Positions 1 through 8,605 are shown, counted from the first letter of the stretch. The stretch is 64,000 nt of DNA from Desulfovibrio sp. JC022 (GCF_010470665.1 NZ_VOPZ01000005.1:152384-216383); one strand, 5' to 3'. The notes: generated from the sequence alone by a model not told the origin. Numbers and translations are program-made.

Positions 1-1488
1 ATTGCTGGCAGATACAAGCTGAGCCACCGCTTTGATCCCCCGAGCTGGATCAAATTTGAATGAAAAATCGGTAATTTTACCCTTCCATTTGAATTTAACT
101 TTTATTCCAGCTGCTAGCAAAAAACAAAAAAGATCTCGATAATCAAGTGTGCTAATTACGAGGTCTAATGACCCATGTTCAACTCTTTCAAAACGATAAT
201 TACCATCAGGCAAAGCGCATTCGAGCAGTTTATCAACATTCGACAAATAATCCTTGCGAGGGGTGATGTCTGAGTAATTTATCCCTTTGTGGGTAAATCT
301 GATTTGTATCCATCCGGTAGGTATTCTTTTTGACATTTCAATCAAATAGTACTGTACCAAGGCTACCGTTGGGTTATCCATGTACTCTCTATCTTGCGTT
401 TGAAATAGGTGTTGAGCAAGGTCGAACATGGCTTGATAAAGCTGCGGGCTGTCTATTTCATATTCCAAAATCAATCGTAATGAGTATAGTAAAGAGTCGA
501 GAGAAACCCCAACACCGTCACTCATAAAACGTTTAATTAATTGAGAAATTTTAACATAAACTTGATTGCCTTCATCTTGTGCTGAAAAGATACGGTGAGC
601 ACTAATGTCAGCAGGCAATTTTCCAGAATAATCTAACTGCTCAAGTTGAGAATTCGGTACAATCTTTTCCAAACCATGTTGCCCGGCAAATGAAAGTACA
701 AAGTTTAATACCTCAAACAGTTTGCCATGAGTCGTCAGTCGATCCATACGTTCTCGAATAAGAACGCATACCTCGTTAATATCAGAGACTATCTCTTTAT
801 TGCTATTGTTGTAATTTACTATCTCAAACTTATTGCGGCTTAAAAGATCGTAAATTCCTATTGTTGACATTAGTTTGTCTAAATTTGTCCTGAATAAAGA
901 AATATCGCATTTTTTAAATCTCACAGCCCGGCATGAACATGTAGTTAAGTCCAGATGATCAATTTGACAGTGGTCTAATAACGTGTCTTCAAAAGAGGCA
1001 TATTCAAAAGAACAATCTTTTATAACACATCGTACAAACATCCCATTTCTGAATCCCATCTGTTTAAAACTTAGATTCACTAATGAAGTACGAACTAATC
1101 TTGTCTTTAACGGGATAAACTTAACATGTCCCATACCAGCACCAACAAAAGGGGAGTCTTTGCCGGGAAAAGTAGACTCAATAGTGCATCCTTTGAATGT
1201 AACTTTATATAAATTAGCTCGAATAAAAGAACAATCCGTAAAAACACACTCTGTAAAAACAGACTCTGCTAAGTCTGCTTCATCAAATATACAATTGATA
1301 AACTGGGCATTACTGATATTGCAGCTTCTCAAAGCTTCGTCTGAAAAATCACAACCAACATATTTCGCAGTTTCATCACGTTGCACCCAACTGTATAGAA
1401 TAGGATCTTCTTTAGCGATGTCATTTGAATATTCTTTTATATTTGTGGTCAAAGCAGGGACTAAAGGACTGTAACTTTCTCTCGACAT
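1..1488 (-). CDS. Pentapeptide-repeat protein, partial (C-terminus beyond left edge)
   Basis: An open frame of 496 codons runs from ATG at 1488 (AGGA a few bases upstream) to base 1 with no stop, so the C-terminus is missing. Residues about 44-104 and 131-202 are degenerate pentapeptide repeats (for example ADLAESVF and CSFIRANLYKVTF), expected to fold as a right-handed quadrilateral beta-helix. Residues 205-496 form a mixed alpha/beta region I cannot assign to a family. No signal peptide or membrane segment is visible, so it is probably cytoplasmic. The DNA is clearly more AT-rich than the hmc region and has different codon use, which suggests acquisition. Pentapeptide proteins include gyrase-protecting DNA mimics and many of unknown role; nothing here decides which. 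The repeat call is secure, the function unknown. Confidence 0.8.
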   Translation of the reverse strand, partial: MSRESYSPLVPALTTNIKEYSNDIAKEDPILYSWVQRDETAKYVGCDFSDEALRSCNISNAQFINCIFDEADLAESVFTECVFTDCSFIRANLYKVTFKGCTIESTFPGKDSPFVGAGMGHVKFIPLKTRLVRTSLVNLSFKQMGFRNGMFVRCVIKDCSFEYASFEDTLLDHCQIDHLDLTTCSCRAVRFKKCDISLFRTNLDKLMSTIGIYDLLSRNKFEIVNYNNSNKEIVSDINEVCVLIRERMDRLTTHGKLFEVLNFVLSFAGQHGLEKIVPNSQLEQLDYSGKLPADISAHRIFSAQDEGNQVYVKISQLIKRFMSDGVGVSLDSLLYSLRLILEYEIDSPQLYQAMFDLAQHLFQTQDREYMDNPTVALVQYYLIEMSKRIPTGWIQIRFTHKGINYSDITPRKDYLSNVDKLLECALPDGNYRFERVEHGSLDLVISTLDYRDLFCFLLAAGIKVKFKWKGKITDFSFKFDPARGIKAVAQLVSASN

Positions 1489-1668
1489 CAATAATTCCTA
1501 GTTATCGTTGGTTGTTCAAAATGCTCGACTCAAATACCTTATCCCCACACCAATCTCAACCCCTATATTGCCAACCCTAATAACAAAACGCCCTTTCTAT
1601 TTTATTACATCACTAACCCCTCAATTTTCCACGATTCTCACTTTTTTTAAATTTTCTAAAAAAAGGTG

Positions 1669-1697
1669 TTGACTTGTCCGTCACATTTCCATAGAAC
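1669..1697 (+). promoter_or_regulatory. Sigma70-type promoter of tRNA-Pro
   Basis: TTGACT (1669-1674) and TAGAAC (1692-1697) are separated by 17 bases and lie 15 bases before the tRNA-Pro 5' end, as expected for a housekeeping tRNA promoter. Confidence 0.6.
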
Positions 1698-1712
1698 CTC
1701 TCTTCGTGACGT

Positions 1713-1789
1713 CGGGATGTAGCGCAGCCTGGGAGCGCACTTGAATGGGGTTCAAGGGGTCGGAGGTTCAAATCCTCTCATCCCGACCA
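1713..1789 (+). tRNA. tRNA-Pro (anticodon GGG)
   Basis: A full cloverleaf can be folded. The acceptor stem is CGGGATG/CATCCCG, there is a D arm, the anticodon stem CTTGA/TCAAG encloses loop ATGGGGT with anticodon GGG, and the T arm is GGAGG-TTCAAAT-CCTCT. The discriminator A is followed by an encoded CCA. It reads proline codons CCC and CCT. Confidence 0.95.
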
Positions 1790-1807
1790 CGTCAAAAAGA
1801 TACCCCC

Positions 1808-1838
1808 GGGGTCGTAGATAACTACGACCCCTTCTTTT
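1808..1838 (+). terminator. Terminator after tRNA-Pro
   Basis: A perfect 10-bp stem (GGGGTCGTAG / CTACGACCCC) with an ATAA loop is followed by TTCTTTT. It lies 18 bases after the tRNA-Pro CCA and separates it from tRNA-Thr. Confidence 0.8.
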
Positions 1839-1951
1839 GACACTACGATCTTTTAAAATTGGTTCTCTAAGGCTTTCGACGAAGCTCCTGCAATAGCGGT
1901 TGAGCGTGCCGGTTAAGGCATTATCGCCAAAGAAGGCCACCATATAAAGGT

Positions 1952-2027
<76 letters not shown>

Positions 2028-2040
2028 CAGCATTTAAAAA

Positions 2041-2071
2041 GCCCTGCTTTAGAAATAAAGCAGGGCTTTTT
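2041..2071. terminator. Terminator between tRNA-Thr and the cytosine deaminase gene
   Basis: An 11-bp perfect stem (GCCCTGCTTTA / TAAAGCAGGGC) with a GAAA loop is followed by TTTTT. The A-run on the left makes it usable on both strands, so it can also end the convergent deaminase transcript. Confidence 0.85.
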
Positions 2072-2095
2072 GCGTTTCTATAAAAATTCCCAGAC

Positions 2096-2542
2096 TTAAT
2101 CTTCCCCAATATCCTCCGCCCAGAGTGCGGGCTTTTCTGCTTTCAGTCTTTCCATAAGTTCTATGCACTTGGGATGATCAAGAATATCAACCTGCACTCC
2201 TCTGGACTTAAGAAACTCCTCATTGCCGCCAAAATTCCTGTTTTCCCCAATTACCACACGGGAAATACCGAACTGCACAATTGTCCCCGAACACATCATA
2301 CATGGGGATAAGGTCGTATAAATTGTCGTATCCTTATAGGTCTTCTGCCGCCCGGCATTGCGGATGCAATCCATTTCACCATGAGCGATAGGGTCACCCT
2401 TCTGGACCCGCTGGTTGTGCCCGCCGCCGATAATTTCACCATCGCGAACCAGTACTGAACCGATGGGCAAACCGCCTTCATCAAAGCTTTTCTTTGCCAG
2501 CCTGTAAGCCTCTTCCATAAATTTATTATCCATTTCCGACAT
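2096..2542 (-). CDS. Cytosine deaminase, yeast FCY1-like (cytidine/deoxycytidylate deaminase fold)
   Basis: Predicted 148-aa zinc hydrolase of the cytidine-deaminase superfamily. The zinc/catalytic signature is visible as HGE (His54, Glu56) and SPCMMC (Cys81, Cys84). Several stretches around it (YKDTTIYTTLSPC, VVIGENRNFGG, SRGV) resemble fungal cytosine deaminase more than TadA, so cytosine to uracil (pyrimidine salvage) is the favoured reaction; a guanine- or tRNA-deaminase role is the alternative. The start ATG at 2542 has a good GGAGG site. It is a single gene, transcribed toward tRNA-Thr. The next gene on this strand, an MFS transporter 70 bases upstream, could share its transcript. Confidence 0.85.
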   Translation of the reverse strand: MSEMDNKFMEEAYRLAKKSFDEGGLPIGSVLVRDGEIIGGGHNQRVQKGDPIAHGEMDCIRNAGRQKTYKDTTIYTTLSPCMMCSGTIVQFGISRVVIGENRNFGGNEEFLKSRGVQVDILDHPKCIELMERLKAEKPALWAEDIGED

Positions 2543-2612
2543 ATATTCCTCCTGCTTAACTTGCTATTATCTTACAAAGTATCCATCTTTCCAAATTTCA
2601 GCCAGTGCTAAA

Positions 2613-3785
2613 TCATTTCGCTCTGCCCAACAGCATAAAGACCATAGCCGTGCCCAAGGTTCCGGAAGCCGCAATCCATAAAAAACCGCTATAGCCGATT
2701 GAATCCACAGCTATTCCGCCAAGAAAAGGACCTAGAAACGACCCCATATGTACGGTAAACATCATCATATTTACATTGAAGCTTCGAAAACAAGGCTCAC
2801 TTACCACAAACATCAACGAATTGAGAGCAGGAGCACTTAAGCCCATACCTATGCCGAAGACAACGGCTATAGGCAGAAGCATGGATTCATCGTGCAAGCC
2901 ATTAAGCAGCACAAACCCTGTAGCGGTAAAGATGAAAGCTGTCACAATCAACCCACGCTTGGAAAAACGGTCAAAGACCGCTCCGCCTAATAAACGGATG
3001 GTAATCATCACTCCCATCTGCAAAGAAAAGAAATACCCGGCCCGGACAACTCCCCGTGAATGGGCAAAATCCTGAAACAAAAAAAACAGCCCACTGAAAA
3101 TCATAAAATAAATACCATTAACTGCCATCACGGAAAGAATCTTCAAGCGCAGAAGATTGGCGTACGATTCACGGGCAGAGACACCCCTTCTGTTCCCCCG
3201 CCCGTGCTTTTTCATTCGGGAAGTACGAAACCTGAGAAACAGGGTCAGTAGAAAAGCTAACGGAATAAGACCGGCAGTCCCGGCATAAATCCACTCAGGA
3301 CCGTCCACCATGGGCCCAAACTGCTCAGAAACATGAGGCATAACCGCATAAGGCAGCAGCAAGGCAGTAGAATAAAGACTAAATGCCGAGCCTACATTTT
3401 CCTGACTGACCATGGACACAAGAATTGCCACACACGGGGCAAGAACCATGAATATCCCCACTCCCTGTGCGATGCGTAGAAGCATGAGGGGCACAAAATC
3501 GTAAATGAAAAGATATCCGCAGCCACTGACAGCCACCAGCAACATTCCTGCAAACATAAATCTGTAAGCATTAACCGCGCTGATACGACTGCTGACCGTG
3601 ACATACATGAACATGCCGGACAAAGAATAAACACTGACCAACAACCCTGAAAGACTCTTGGTAAAACCAAGCCCCTGAAGATAAACATTTAAGCTGTAAT
3701 AAACGGAAAGGTTGCAGACAGCCATAAAGACTACGCAGCAGAGGGTAATAAATTCAACAAAGGGAAGGGACTGTTTTTGAGGCAT
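2613..3785 (-). CDS. Major facilitator superfamily transporter
   Basis: A 390-aa hydrophobic protein with about 12 membrane helices and the length of a compact MFS permease. A central basic cytoplasmic loop (RTSRMKKHGRGNRRG, about residues 188-202) separates two six-helix halves. A FDRFSKRGL stretch after helix 8 matches the MFS loop motif (D-R-x-x-x-R/K). The substrate cannot be read from the sequence; it could be a drug or metabolite exporter. The start ATG at 3785 has a weak GGAA site. It lies upstream of and on the same strand as the cytosine deaminase, and divergent from the LysE-type exporter. Confidence 0.85.
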   Translation of the reverse strand: MPQKQSLPFVEFITLCCVVFMAVCNLSVYYSLNVYLQGLGFTKSLSGLLVSVYSLSGMFMYVTVSSRISAVNAYRFMFAGMLLVAVSGCGYLFIYDFVPLMLLRIAQGVGIFMVLAPCVAILVSMVSQENVGSAFSLYSTALLLPYAVMPHVSEQFGPMVDGPEWIYAGTAGLIPLAFLLTLFLRFRTSRMKKHGRGNRRGVSARESYANLLRLKILSVMAVNGIYFMIFSGLFFLFQDFAHSRGVVRAGYFFSLQMGVMITIRLLGGAVFDRFSKRGLIVTAFIFTATGFVLLNGLHDESMLLPIAVVFGIGMGLSAPALNSLMFVVSEPCFRSFNVNMMMFTVHMGSFLGPFLGGIAVDSIGYSGFLWIAASGTLGTAMVFMLLGRAK

Positions 3786-3911
3786 GCATTTTTCCGGTTA
3801 GGGTTTTGATCATCCATTGATAGACAACTACGCCCGCACTGCCAACGTATAAATTGCTGGACCGTGCAAAATATGAAGAGTAATCAGTAACCAGAATAAT
3901 GGAGTAAAATA

Positions 3912-4526
3912 ATGACCATCGCATCCACAATTGCACTTATATTTGCTGTTTTGATTTTTGCGCTGATCCCCGGACCTGGCGTAATGTCCATCATTGCCCA
4001 GTCTGTTGCCCGCGGATTCAAATCCACTGCCCTTTATTGTGTAGGCGTCGTCATGGGCGATTTCACCTACCTGATCATGGTCATTTTCGGCATGGGGTTC
4101 GCGGCCCAGAAGCTGGGAGCGGGATTTGTTTTCCTGAAGTGGGCCGGAGCGGCTTACCTGATCTATCTTGGCATAAAGTGCTGGCTGGCCCCGCCGCCTC
4201 TTGCAGAAGACGCAGCCCTTCCTGAAGAAAAAGGAATGGGCAAAACCTTTCTTGCCGGACTGTGCATATCGCTGGGCAACCCTAAAGTAATCGCCTTTTA
4301 CTGCGGATTCCTGCCCGGCTTCATGGATTTGCAGACCCTGACTTCAACGGATGTGCTCATTGTAGTCAGCTCAATCATCCCAACCGTACTGGCAGTACTG
4401 CTGGTTTACGCATGGCTTGGAGACCGCAGCAGAACCGCCATCCGCAGCCCGAAAATCTGGAAGATTGCCAACCGTTGCGCCGGTTCAGTTTTGATCGGTT
4501 CCGGGATTGCGGTAGCAAGTGAGTAG
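3912..4526 (+). CDS. LysE/RhtB-family amino acid exporter
   Basis: A 204-aa protein with about six membrane helices. It has the family N-terminal pattern: a first helix, then PGPGVMSIIAQSVARGF, which matches the conserved GPG loop of RhtB/LysE exporters, and later GNPKVIAFY, another family hallmark. It should export an amino acid or derivative across the inner membrane; the exact substrate is not predictable. The start ATG at 3912 has GGAG six bases upstream. The gene is single, divergent from the MFS gene, and ends in a strong hairpin shared with the convergent racemase gene. Confidence 0.9.
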   Translation: MTIASTIALIFAVLIFALIPGPGVMSIIAQSVARGFKSTALYCVGVVMGDFTYLIMVIFGMGFAAQKLGAGFVFLKWAGAAYLIYLGIKCWLAPPPLAEDAALPEEKGMGKTFLAGLCISLGNPKVIAFYCGFLPGFMDLQTLTSTDVLIVVSSIIPTVLAVLLVYAWLGDRSRTAIRSPKIWKIANRCAGSVLIGSGIAVASE

Positions 4527-4534
4527 TCAATAAT

Positions 4535-4566
4535 AAAACCGGGGTGTGAACACACCCCGGTTTTAT
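4535..4566. terminator. Bidirectional terminator between lysE-like and racemase genes
   Basis: The stem AAAACCGGGGTGTG / CACACCCCGGTTTT (14 bp, AA loop) is flanked by A and T runs and lies between two convergent genes. Confidence 0.9.
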
Positions 4567-5259
4567 TTATTTCAAAACATAATCAAGCGCCAATTCAACA
4601 TGCGCCTCTACCGTATCAATCAACGGTACGGACACATCCTCCGGCTTGACCAAGAGCCCGATCTCAGTGCAGCCGAGTACGATTGATTCGGCCCCCAGCG
4701 CAGTCATTTCTTCTATTATTTCAATATATGCATCGCGAGTCTTATCGGTAAGTTTCCCACAGCAAAGCTCATCAAAAATTGTGCGATGGACCATGGACCT
4801 ACCATCACAGTCAGGCACTATCACATCCAGCCCGTATTTTTCCTTAAGCGGACGGGACAAAAAATCCTGCTCCATAGTGAAAGCAGTCCCCAACAAACCA
4901 AGCTTTGAAGCCCCTGTTTTTTTTGCTCCGGCAGCAATGGCATCAGCCATGTGTAACAGCGGGATATTAACCGCCGCCTGAACTTCATCCGCAGCTTTAT
5001 GCATTGTGTTGGTGGCAATTATCAGTGCCTCAGCTCCTCCGGCCTCAACGCTTTTCGCGCCCTTAACCAATCCGGCTGTGATGCTCTCCCAATCATTCTT
5101 ACCCATCTGCTCTGCAAAAGGAGCAAAATCCACGCTGTGCATGACCATACGACATGAGTGTAGCCCGCCTATTTTATCGCGTACTCCTTTATTAAGTAGC
5201 TTGTAATAAGAAAGAGTCGATTCCCAGCTCATACCCCCGAGTATTCCCAGAGTTTTCAT
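4567..5259 (-). CDS. Aspartate/glutamate racemase family protein (YgeA type)
   Basis: A 230-aa PLP-independent amino acid racemase. The N-terminus MKTLGILGGMSWEST is typical of the aspartate racemase family. The two catalytic positions are Thr83 (ATNTMH) and Cys197 (GCTE), rather than the usual Cys/Cys pair. To my recollection this is the Thr/Cys arrangement of Escherichia coli YgeA, a broad-specificity, slow aspartate/glutamate racemase that prefers L-substrates. The predicted role is D-amino acid metabolism in the cytoplasm. The start ATG at 5259 follows AGAGAGG. It is convergent with the LysE-like gene and divergent from hmc. The family is certain; the substrate is not. Confidence 0.88.
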   Translation of the reverse strand: MKTLGILGGMSWESTLSYYKLLNKGVRDKIGGLHSCRMVMHSVDFAPFAEQMGKNDWESITAGLVKGAKSVEAGGAEALIIATNTMHKAADEVQAAVNIPLLHMADAIAAGAKKTGASKLGLLGTAFTMEQDFLSRPLKEKYGLDVIVPDCDGRSMVHRTIFDELCCGKLTDKTRDAYIEIIEEMTALGAESIVLGCTEIGLLVKPEDVSVPLIDTVEAHVELALDYVLK

Positions 5260-5629
5260 TTAAACACCTCTCTTGATAAATCTAAATATTGAACAGAGTC
5301 CTAGCACAACAATCTGTACTGCAAAACATACACATCACAGATATACTGTCGGCACAGTTTAAAAACATACGAGTACAAACATTTTAGACATTGCTGAAAT
5401 GGCAATGATCCTTTCAGCATACCCCAAAACCAAACATGCACTATCGAAAATAATACCACTCTATTCATTCATTAGATCACAAAGCACTCTAAAAAACATC
5501 TCAGCTATTTAAAGTCGTAATATCAGGCCATTAGAAAAATAAAAAGTCACCATAGAACAAGCCAAAATCTAGACTAAAACACTATGAAAAAGACTTATAT
5601 TTTTAACCACACTTTTTACAAAACACCTC

Positions 5630-5658
5630 TTGACGTACCCTTGATTAATAACATACCT
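5630..5658 (+). promoter_or_regulatory. Candidate hmc promoter
   Basis: TTGACG (5630-5635) and a weak -10 ATACCT (5653-5658) are 17 bases apart. The -10 is also the left arm of an inverted repeat, the layout expected if a repressor blocks RNA polymerase. The start site would be near 5665, giving a leader of about 210 bases. Confidence 0.4.
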
Positions 5659-5703
5659 ATCGAGCAGGTATAAAAACCTATCGACCTAGGAGGTATTAAT
5701 ACC
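5653..5703. promoter_or_regulatory. Palindromic operator cluster, candidate Rrf2-family sites
   Basis: Three dyads lie in 51 bp. They are ATACCT-N7-AGGTAT (5653-5671), ACCT-N11-AGGT around a central CCTAGG (5676-5694), and the perfect 12-mer GGTATTAATACC (5692-5703). The ACCTATCGA word occurs twice. The position over and just after the predicted -10 suggests repression. Assignment to Rrf2 is inference from the neighbouring gene. Confidence 0.45.
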
Positions 5704-5876
5704 AACTCAGTCGATGGGGAATGAGGCGCACCGGAACGGTTCGAAACGTATTTCCATTAGACGGCTTTCCATGGGGGAAGTAACAGCCGGGAATAACGAT
5801 AAAAAAACCGACCGGAGCAACAAAGGTCTGGAGTATGAGGCTTCATGACCAATTGCATTGAGAGGGGATCCATAAA

Positions 5877-7514
5877 ATGGCAAACGGAAAGAAACTATTG
5901 CGATTGTCCGGTATCCTGATCGTCCTGGCCGGGGTGCTCGGCTTCCATATGGAAGCGATGAGCATGGTCGGAACCCCGCAGGAAAACGGCAACAAGCGTC
6001 CTGATCTGATTATGATCGACACTATTGCCGCTCAGGAAGAACTGGAACTGCCTGCTGTTGTGTTTCTCCATGATACACACACCAAGGCAGCGGCCGAGCA
6101 GGGCAAAGACTGTACTGCCTGCCACCAAAAAAACGAGGGAACCGTATCTTACAAGTTCAAAAGACTTGAAAACGGTACTCCTAAACAGCTCAAAGAAATT
6201 TACCACAACGGTTGTATCAGCTGTCATGCTGCCGACGCCAAGGCCGGAAAGAAAACCGGACCTCAAGTTGGTGAATGCCGCAGCTGTCACGTTGCCGAAC
6301 CTGAAATCAAGGCTGAGCGTGCTCCCGCAGGTATGGAAAATATTCTCCACTACCGCCACTGGGATTCCAAGCTCATCGCCAAGGATGCAGGCCAGGACAC
6401 CAACTGTGGAAGCTGTCACCACGTATACAACAATCTCGACAAGAAGCTTGAATACGTGAAAGGACAGGAAGAAAACTGTAGCGTATGCCACACTGTCAAG
6501 CCTACAGGCGCGGTAAAACTGGCTACCACTGAAGCCTACCACGGCCAGTGTGTGAGCTGTCACCTTGAAATGAAGACTGCAAAAGCGGAAAAAACCGGCC
6601 CTGTCGACTGTGCCGGCTGCCACGGCGAAACGCAGGCTGCTAAAATCAAGACTGACGACGCTGCTGTTTTGAAAAAAATGGGTGGAAAACTGCCCCGCCT
6701 CCCCAGAAGTCAACCCGACGCTGTACTGCTCACCGCCCCGGTGCAGGATAACGTTGCTGTAAAAGCAACCATGGCTGCTGTAGCTTTCAACCATAAGGCC
6801 CACGAAGGTTACACTGAATCTTGCAGCTCCTGCCACCACGAAACCATGAACAAGTCATGCTCCTCTTGTCACACTGTTCGCGGTTCCGAAGACGGCGGTT
6901 TTGTCACTCTCGACAAGGCTATGCACAAGGCTGACAGCACCAGATCCTGTATGGGTTGTCATGCTGTAAAGCAGAAAGATCCTAAATGTGCAGGCTGTCA
7001 CGAACTCATGCCCAAGAATGTAATCAAGTCCGAGGAGACCTGTGCGGTCTGCCATAACGGACCCGCTTCCACCTCCAGCGAACCTGTCAAGATGGAAACC
7101 TCCGCCAAGGCTGCCATTGCATCAAAGCTGATCATGAAGCGTCCCGAGTCTCCGACTCTGATTACGGAAAAGGATATTCCTGAATTCGTGACCATCAACG
7201 TCCTTGAAAATGAATACAAAGCCAGCAAACTGCCCCACCGCAAAATCATCATGAGCATGGTTGACGGCATGAAAGGCGACGCAATGGCTAACGCTTTCCA
7301 CAGCACACCCCTTAGCGTGTGCGGAAGCTGCCACCACAACAGCCCCGCAAGCGCGACTCCTCCGAGCTGCGCAAGCTGTCACGGCGGTAAAATTCAGGAC
7401 GAACGTCCGGCCCTCAAGGCTGCTTACCACGTTCAGTGCATGACCTGTCATGACGCCATGAACATCAAGAAGCCTGCTTCCACTGACTGCACCGCATGTC
7501 ACGCGAAGAAATAG
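5877..7514 (+). CDS. hmcA: High-molecular-weight cytochrome c HmcA (16 hemes)
   Basis: A 545-aa periplasmic multiheme cytochrome. An N-terminal signal sequence (hydrophobic core about residues 8-23) is followed by exactly 16 CxxCH heme motifs, the first near residue 79 and the last at the C-terminus (CTACH). That count and length match HmcA of Desulfovibrio. In that family the protein takes electrons from the type I tetraheme cytochrome c3/hydrogenase pool in the periplasm and passes them to the membrane part of the Hmc complex. The motifs cluster as in the four c3-like units known for HmcA. A GAGAGGGG site precedes ATG 5877. It is the first gene of hmcABCDEF. Confidence 0.97.
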   Translation: MANGKKLLRLSGILIVLAGVLGFHMEAMSMVGTPQENGNKRPDLIMIDTIAAQEELELPAVVFLHDTHTKAAAEQGKDCTACHQKNEGTVSYKFKRLENGTPKQLKEIYHNGCISCHAADAKAGKKTGPQVGECRSCHVAEPEIKAERAPAGMENILHYRHWDSKLIAKDAGQDTNCGSCHHVYNNLDKKLEYVKGQEENCSVCHTVKPTGAVKLATTEAYHGQCVSCHLEMKTAKAEKTGPVDCAGCHGETQAAKIKTDDAAVLKKMGGKLPRLPRSQPDAVLLTAPVQDNVAVKATMAAVAFNHKAHEGYTESCSSCHHETMNKSCSSCHTVRGSEDGGFVTLDKAMHKADSTRSCMGCHAVKQKDPKCAGCHELMPKNVIKSEETCAVCHNGPASTSSEPVKMETSAKAAIASKLIMKRPESPTLITEKDIPEFVTINVLENEYKASKLPHRKIIMSMVDGMKGDAMANAFHSTPLSVCGSCHHNSPASATPPSCASCHGGKIQDERPALKAAYHVQCMTCHDAMNIKKPASTDCTACHAKK

Positions 7515-7543
7515 TAACGGATAGCCTGAAGGAGAACAGATAA

Positions 7544-8605
7544 ATGTTACGCAGAACATTCCTCGGAATGCTGGGCGCAACCTGCGTGGGAGCTTCCCTC
7601 CCCGCAGGAGCTGAGGCCGCAGGCAAGGAGTTCAAAGGTTATCCCGGAAGCAAGGGTGTACTCTTTGACGCTACCCGCTGCATCGGCTGCCGCAAATGTG
7701 AAGCCGCCTGCAACAAGGTCAACAAACTTCCCGCACCGGAGAAGAGCTTTGATGACCTCGCCGTGCTGGACACTAAACGCAGAACTGATGCCAAGACCCA
7801 CACCGTGGTCAACAAGTACGGTACTCCGGAACATCCCGTATTCCGCAAGTCCCAGTGCAACCACTGTCTTGAGCCGGCCTGTGCGTCCGCATGCTTCGTA
7901 AAAGCATTCAAAAAACTGCCCAATGGCGCAGTTGTTTATGATGAGTCGGTCTGTGTGGGCTGCCGCTACTGCATGGTAGCCTGCCCCTTTGAAATTCCGA
8001 CTTACGAATATGATGAACCCCTGACCCCGCGGGTTATGAAGTGCGACATGTGCGCCCCCCGTCAGGCCAAGGGCCAGCTCCCCGGCTGTGTTGCCGAGTG
8101 CCCCAAAGAAGCACTCGTCTTCGGCACAAGGGATGAGCTGATCAAAATCGCCCGTGAGCGCATCCGCCGCAATCCTGACCGTTACGTTGACCATCTTTAC
8201 GGTGAAGACGAAATGGGCGGAACCAGCTGGTTGTACCTCTCCGGTGTGCCCTTCAATGAAATCGGCATGCGCGAAGACCTCGGCACCAAATCCGCTCCTG
8301 AACTCACTGCCGGCGCGCTGGCGGCGGTTCCCATGGTTGCGGGTCTCTGGCCTGTACTTCTCGGCGGCATCTACGCAGTAAGCAAACGCAACAGCAAGGT
8401 TGCGGATGAAGAACGCAAAGAAGCTGTTGAAAATGCAATTGCCAAGGCAAGCGCAGAAGCAGAAAAGACCCTCTCCGAAGCTCTTGAAAAGGCCGATGTT
8501 GCCAACAAGCGCCAGATCGAAGTTGAGGTCAAAAAAGCCGTGGAAGAAGCCCTGAAGCCTGCAGAGGAAGAAGAGGCTGAAAACAGCGAGAAGGAGGAAT
8601 CATAA
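7544..8605 (+). CDS. hmcB: Hmc complex iron-sulfur subunit HmcB
   Basis: A 353-aa periplasm-facing ferredoxin subunit. The N-terminus [11 protein letters not shown] followed by a hydrophobic stretch looks like a twin-arginine signal. Sixteen cysteines form four [4Fe-4S] sites: Cys46/49/52/56, 105/108/113/117, 137/140/143/147 and 167/170/182/186. This is the DmsB/HybA arrangement. A hydrophobic segment about residues 250-275 should anchor it in the membrane. It is followed by an Ala/Glu/Lys-rich tail (about 280-353) likely to be a coiled coil, longer than simple DmsB proteins need. It relays electrons between HmcA and the NrfD-like HmcC. It starts 29 bases after hmcA with a GGAG site, and its stop abuts hmcC. 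Confidence 0.96.
   Translation: MLRRTFLGMLGATCVGASLPAGAEAAGKEFKGYPGSKGVLFDATRCIGCRKCEAACNKVNKLPAPEKSFDDLAVLDTKRRTDAKTHTVVNKYGTPEHPVFRKSQCNHCLEPACASACFVKAFKKLPNGAVVYDESVCVGCRYCMVACPFEIPTYEYDEPLTPRVMKCDMCAPRQAKGQLPGCVAECPKEALVFGTRDELIKIARERIRRNPDRYVDHLYGEDEMGGTSWLYLSGVPFNEIGMREDLGTKSAPELTAGALAAVPMVAGLWPVLLGGIYAVSKRNSKVADEERKEAVENAIAKASAEAEKTLSEALEKADVANKRQIEVEVKKAVEEALKPAEEEEAENSEKEES

Larger units (their letters stand above)
5260..5876. other. 617-bp intergenic region upstream of hmc
   Basis: The left part (5280-5620) is AT-rich and shows no convincing gene. The right part holds the likely hmc promoter (5630-5658), a cluster of inverted ACCT/AGGT and GGTATT elements (5653-5703), and a GC-richer leader of about 170-210 bases. 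The leader can fold a small hairpin (5762-5789: CGGCT outer stem, TTCC/GGAA inner stem). No known riboswitch consensus was recognised. Confidence 0.6.

Noticed and set aside
983..1474. 163-codon plus-strand frame
   Set aside because: It is antisense to the pentapeptide-repeat gene, which has repeats, a start site and a much longer open frame.
1752..1943. 63-codon minus-strand frame with the C-terminus MRGFEPPTP
   Set aside because: It is the antisense translation of the tRNA-Pro 3' half and the following hairpin, a well-known artefact.
5895..6839. Long minus-strand frame (314 codons) inside hmcA
   Set aside because: Shadow of a highly codon-biased cytochrome gene with no ribosome-binding site or recognisable protein; hmcA has 16 heme motifs in frame.
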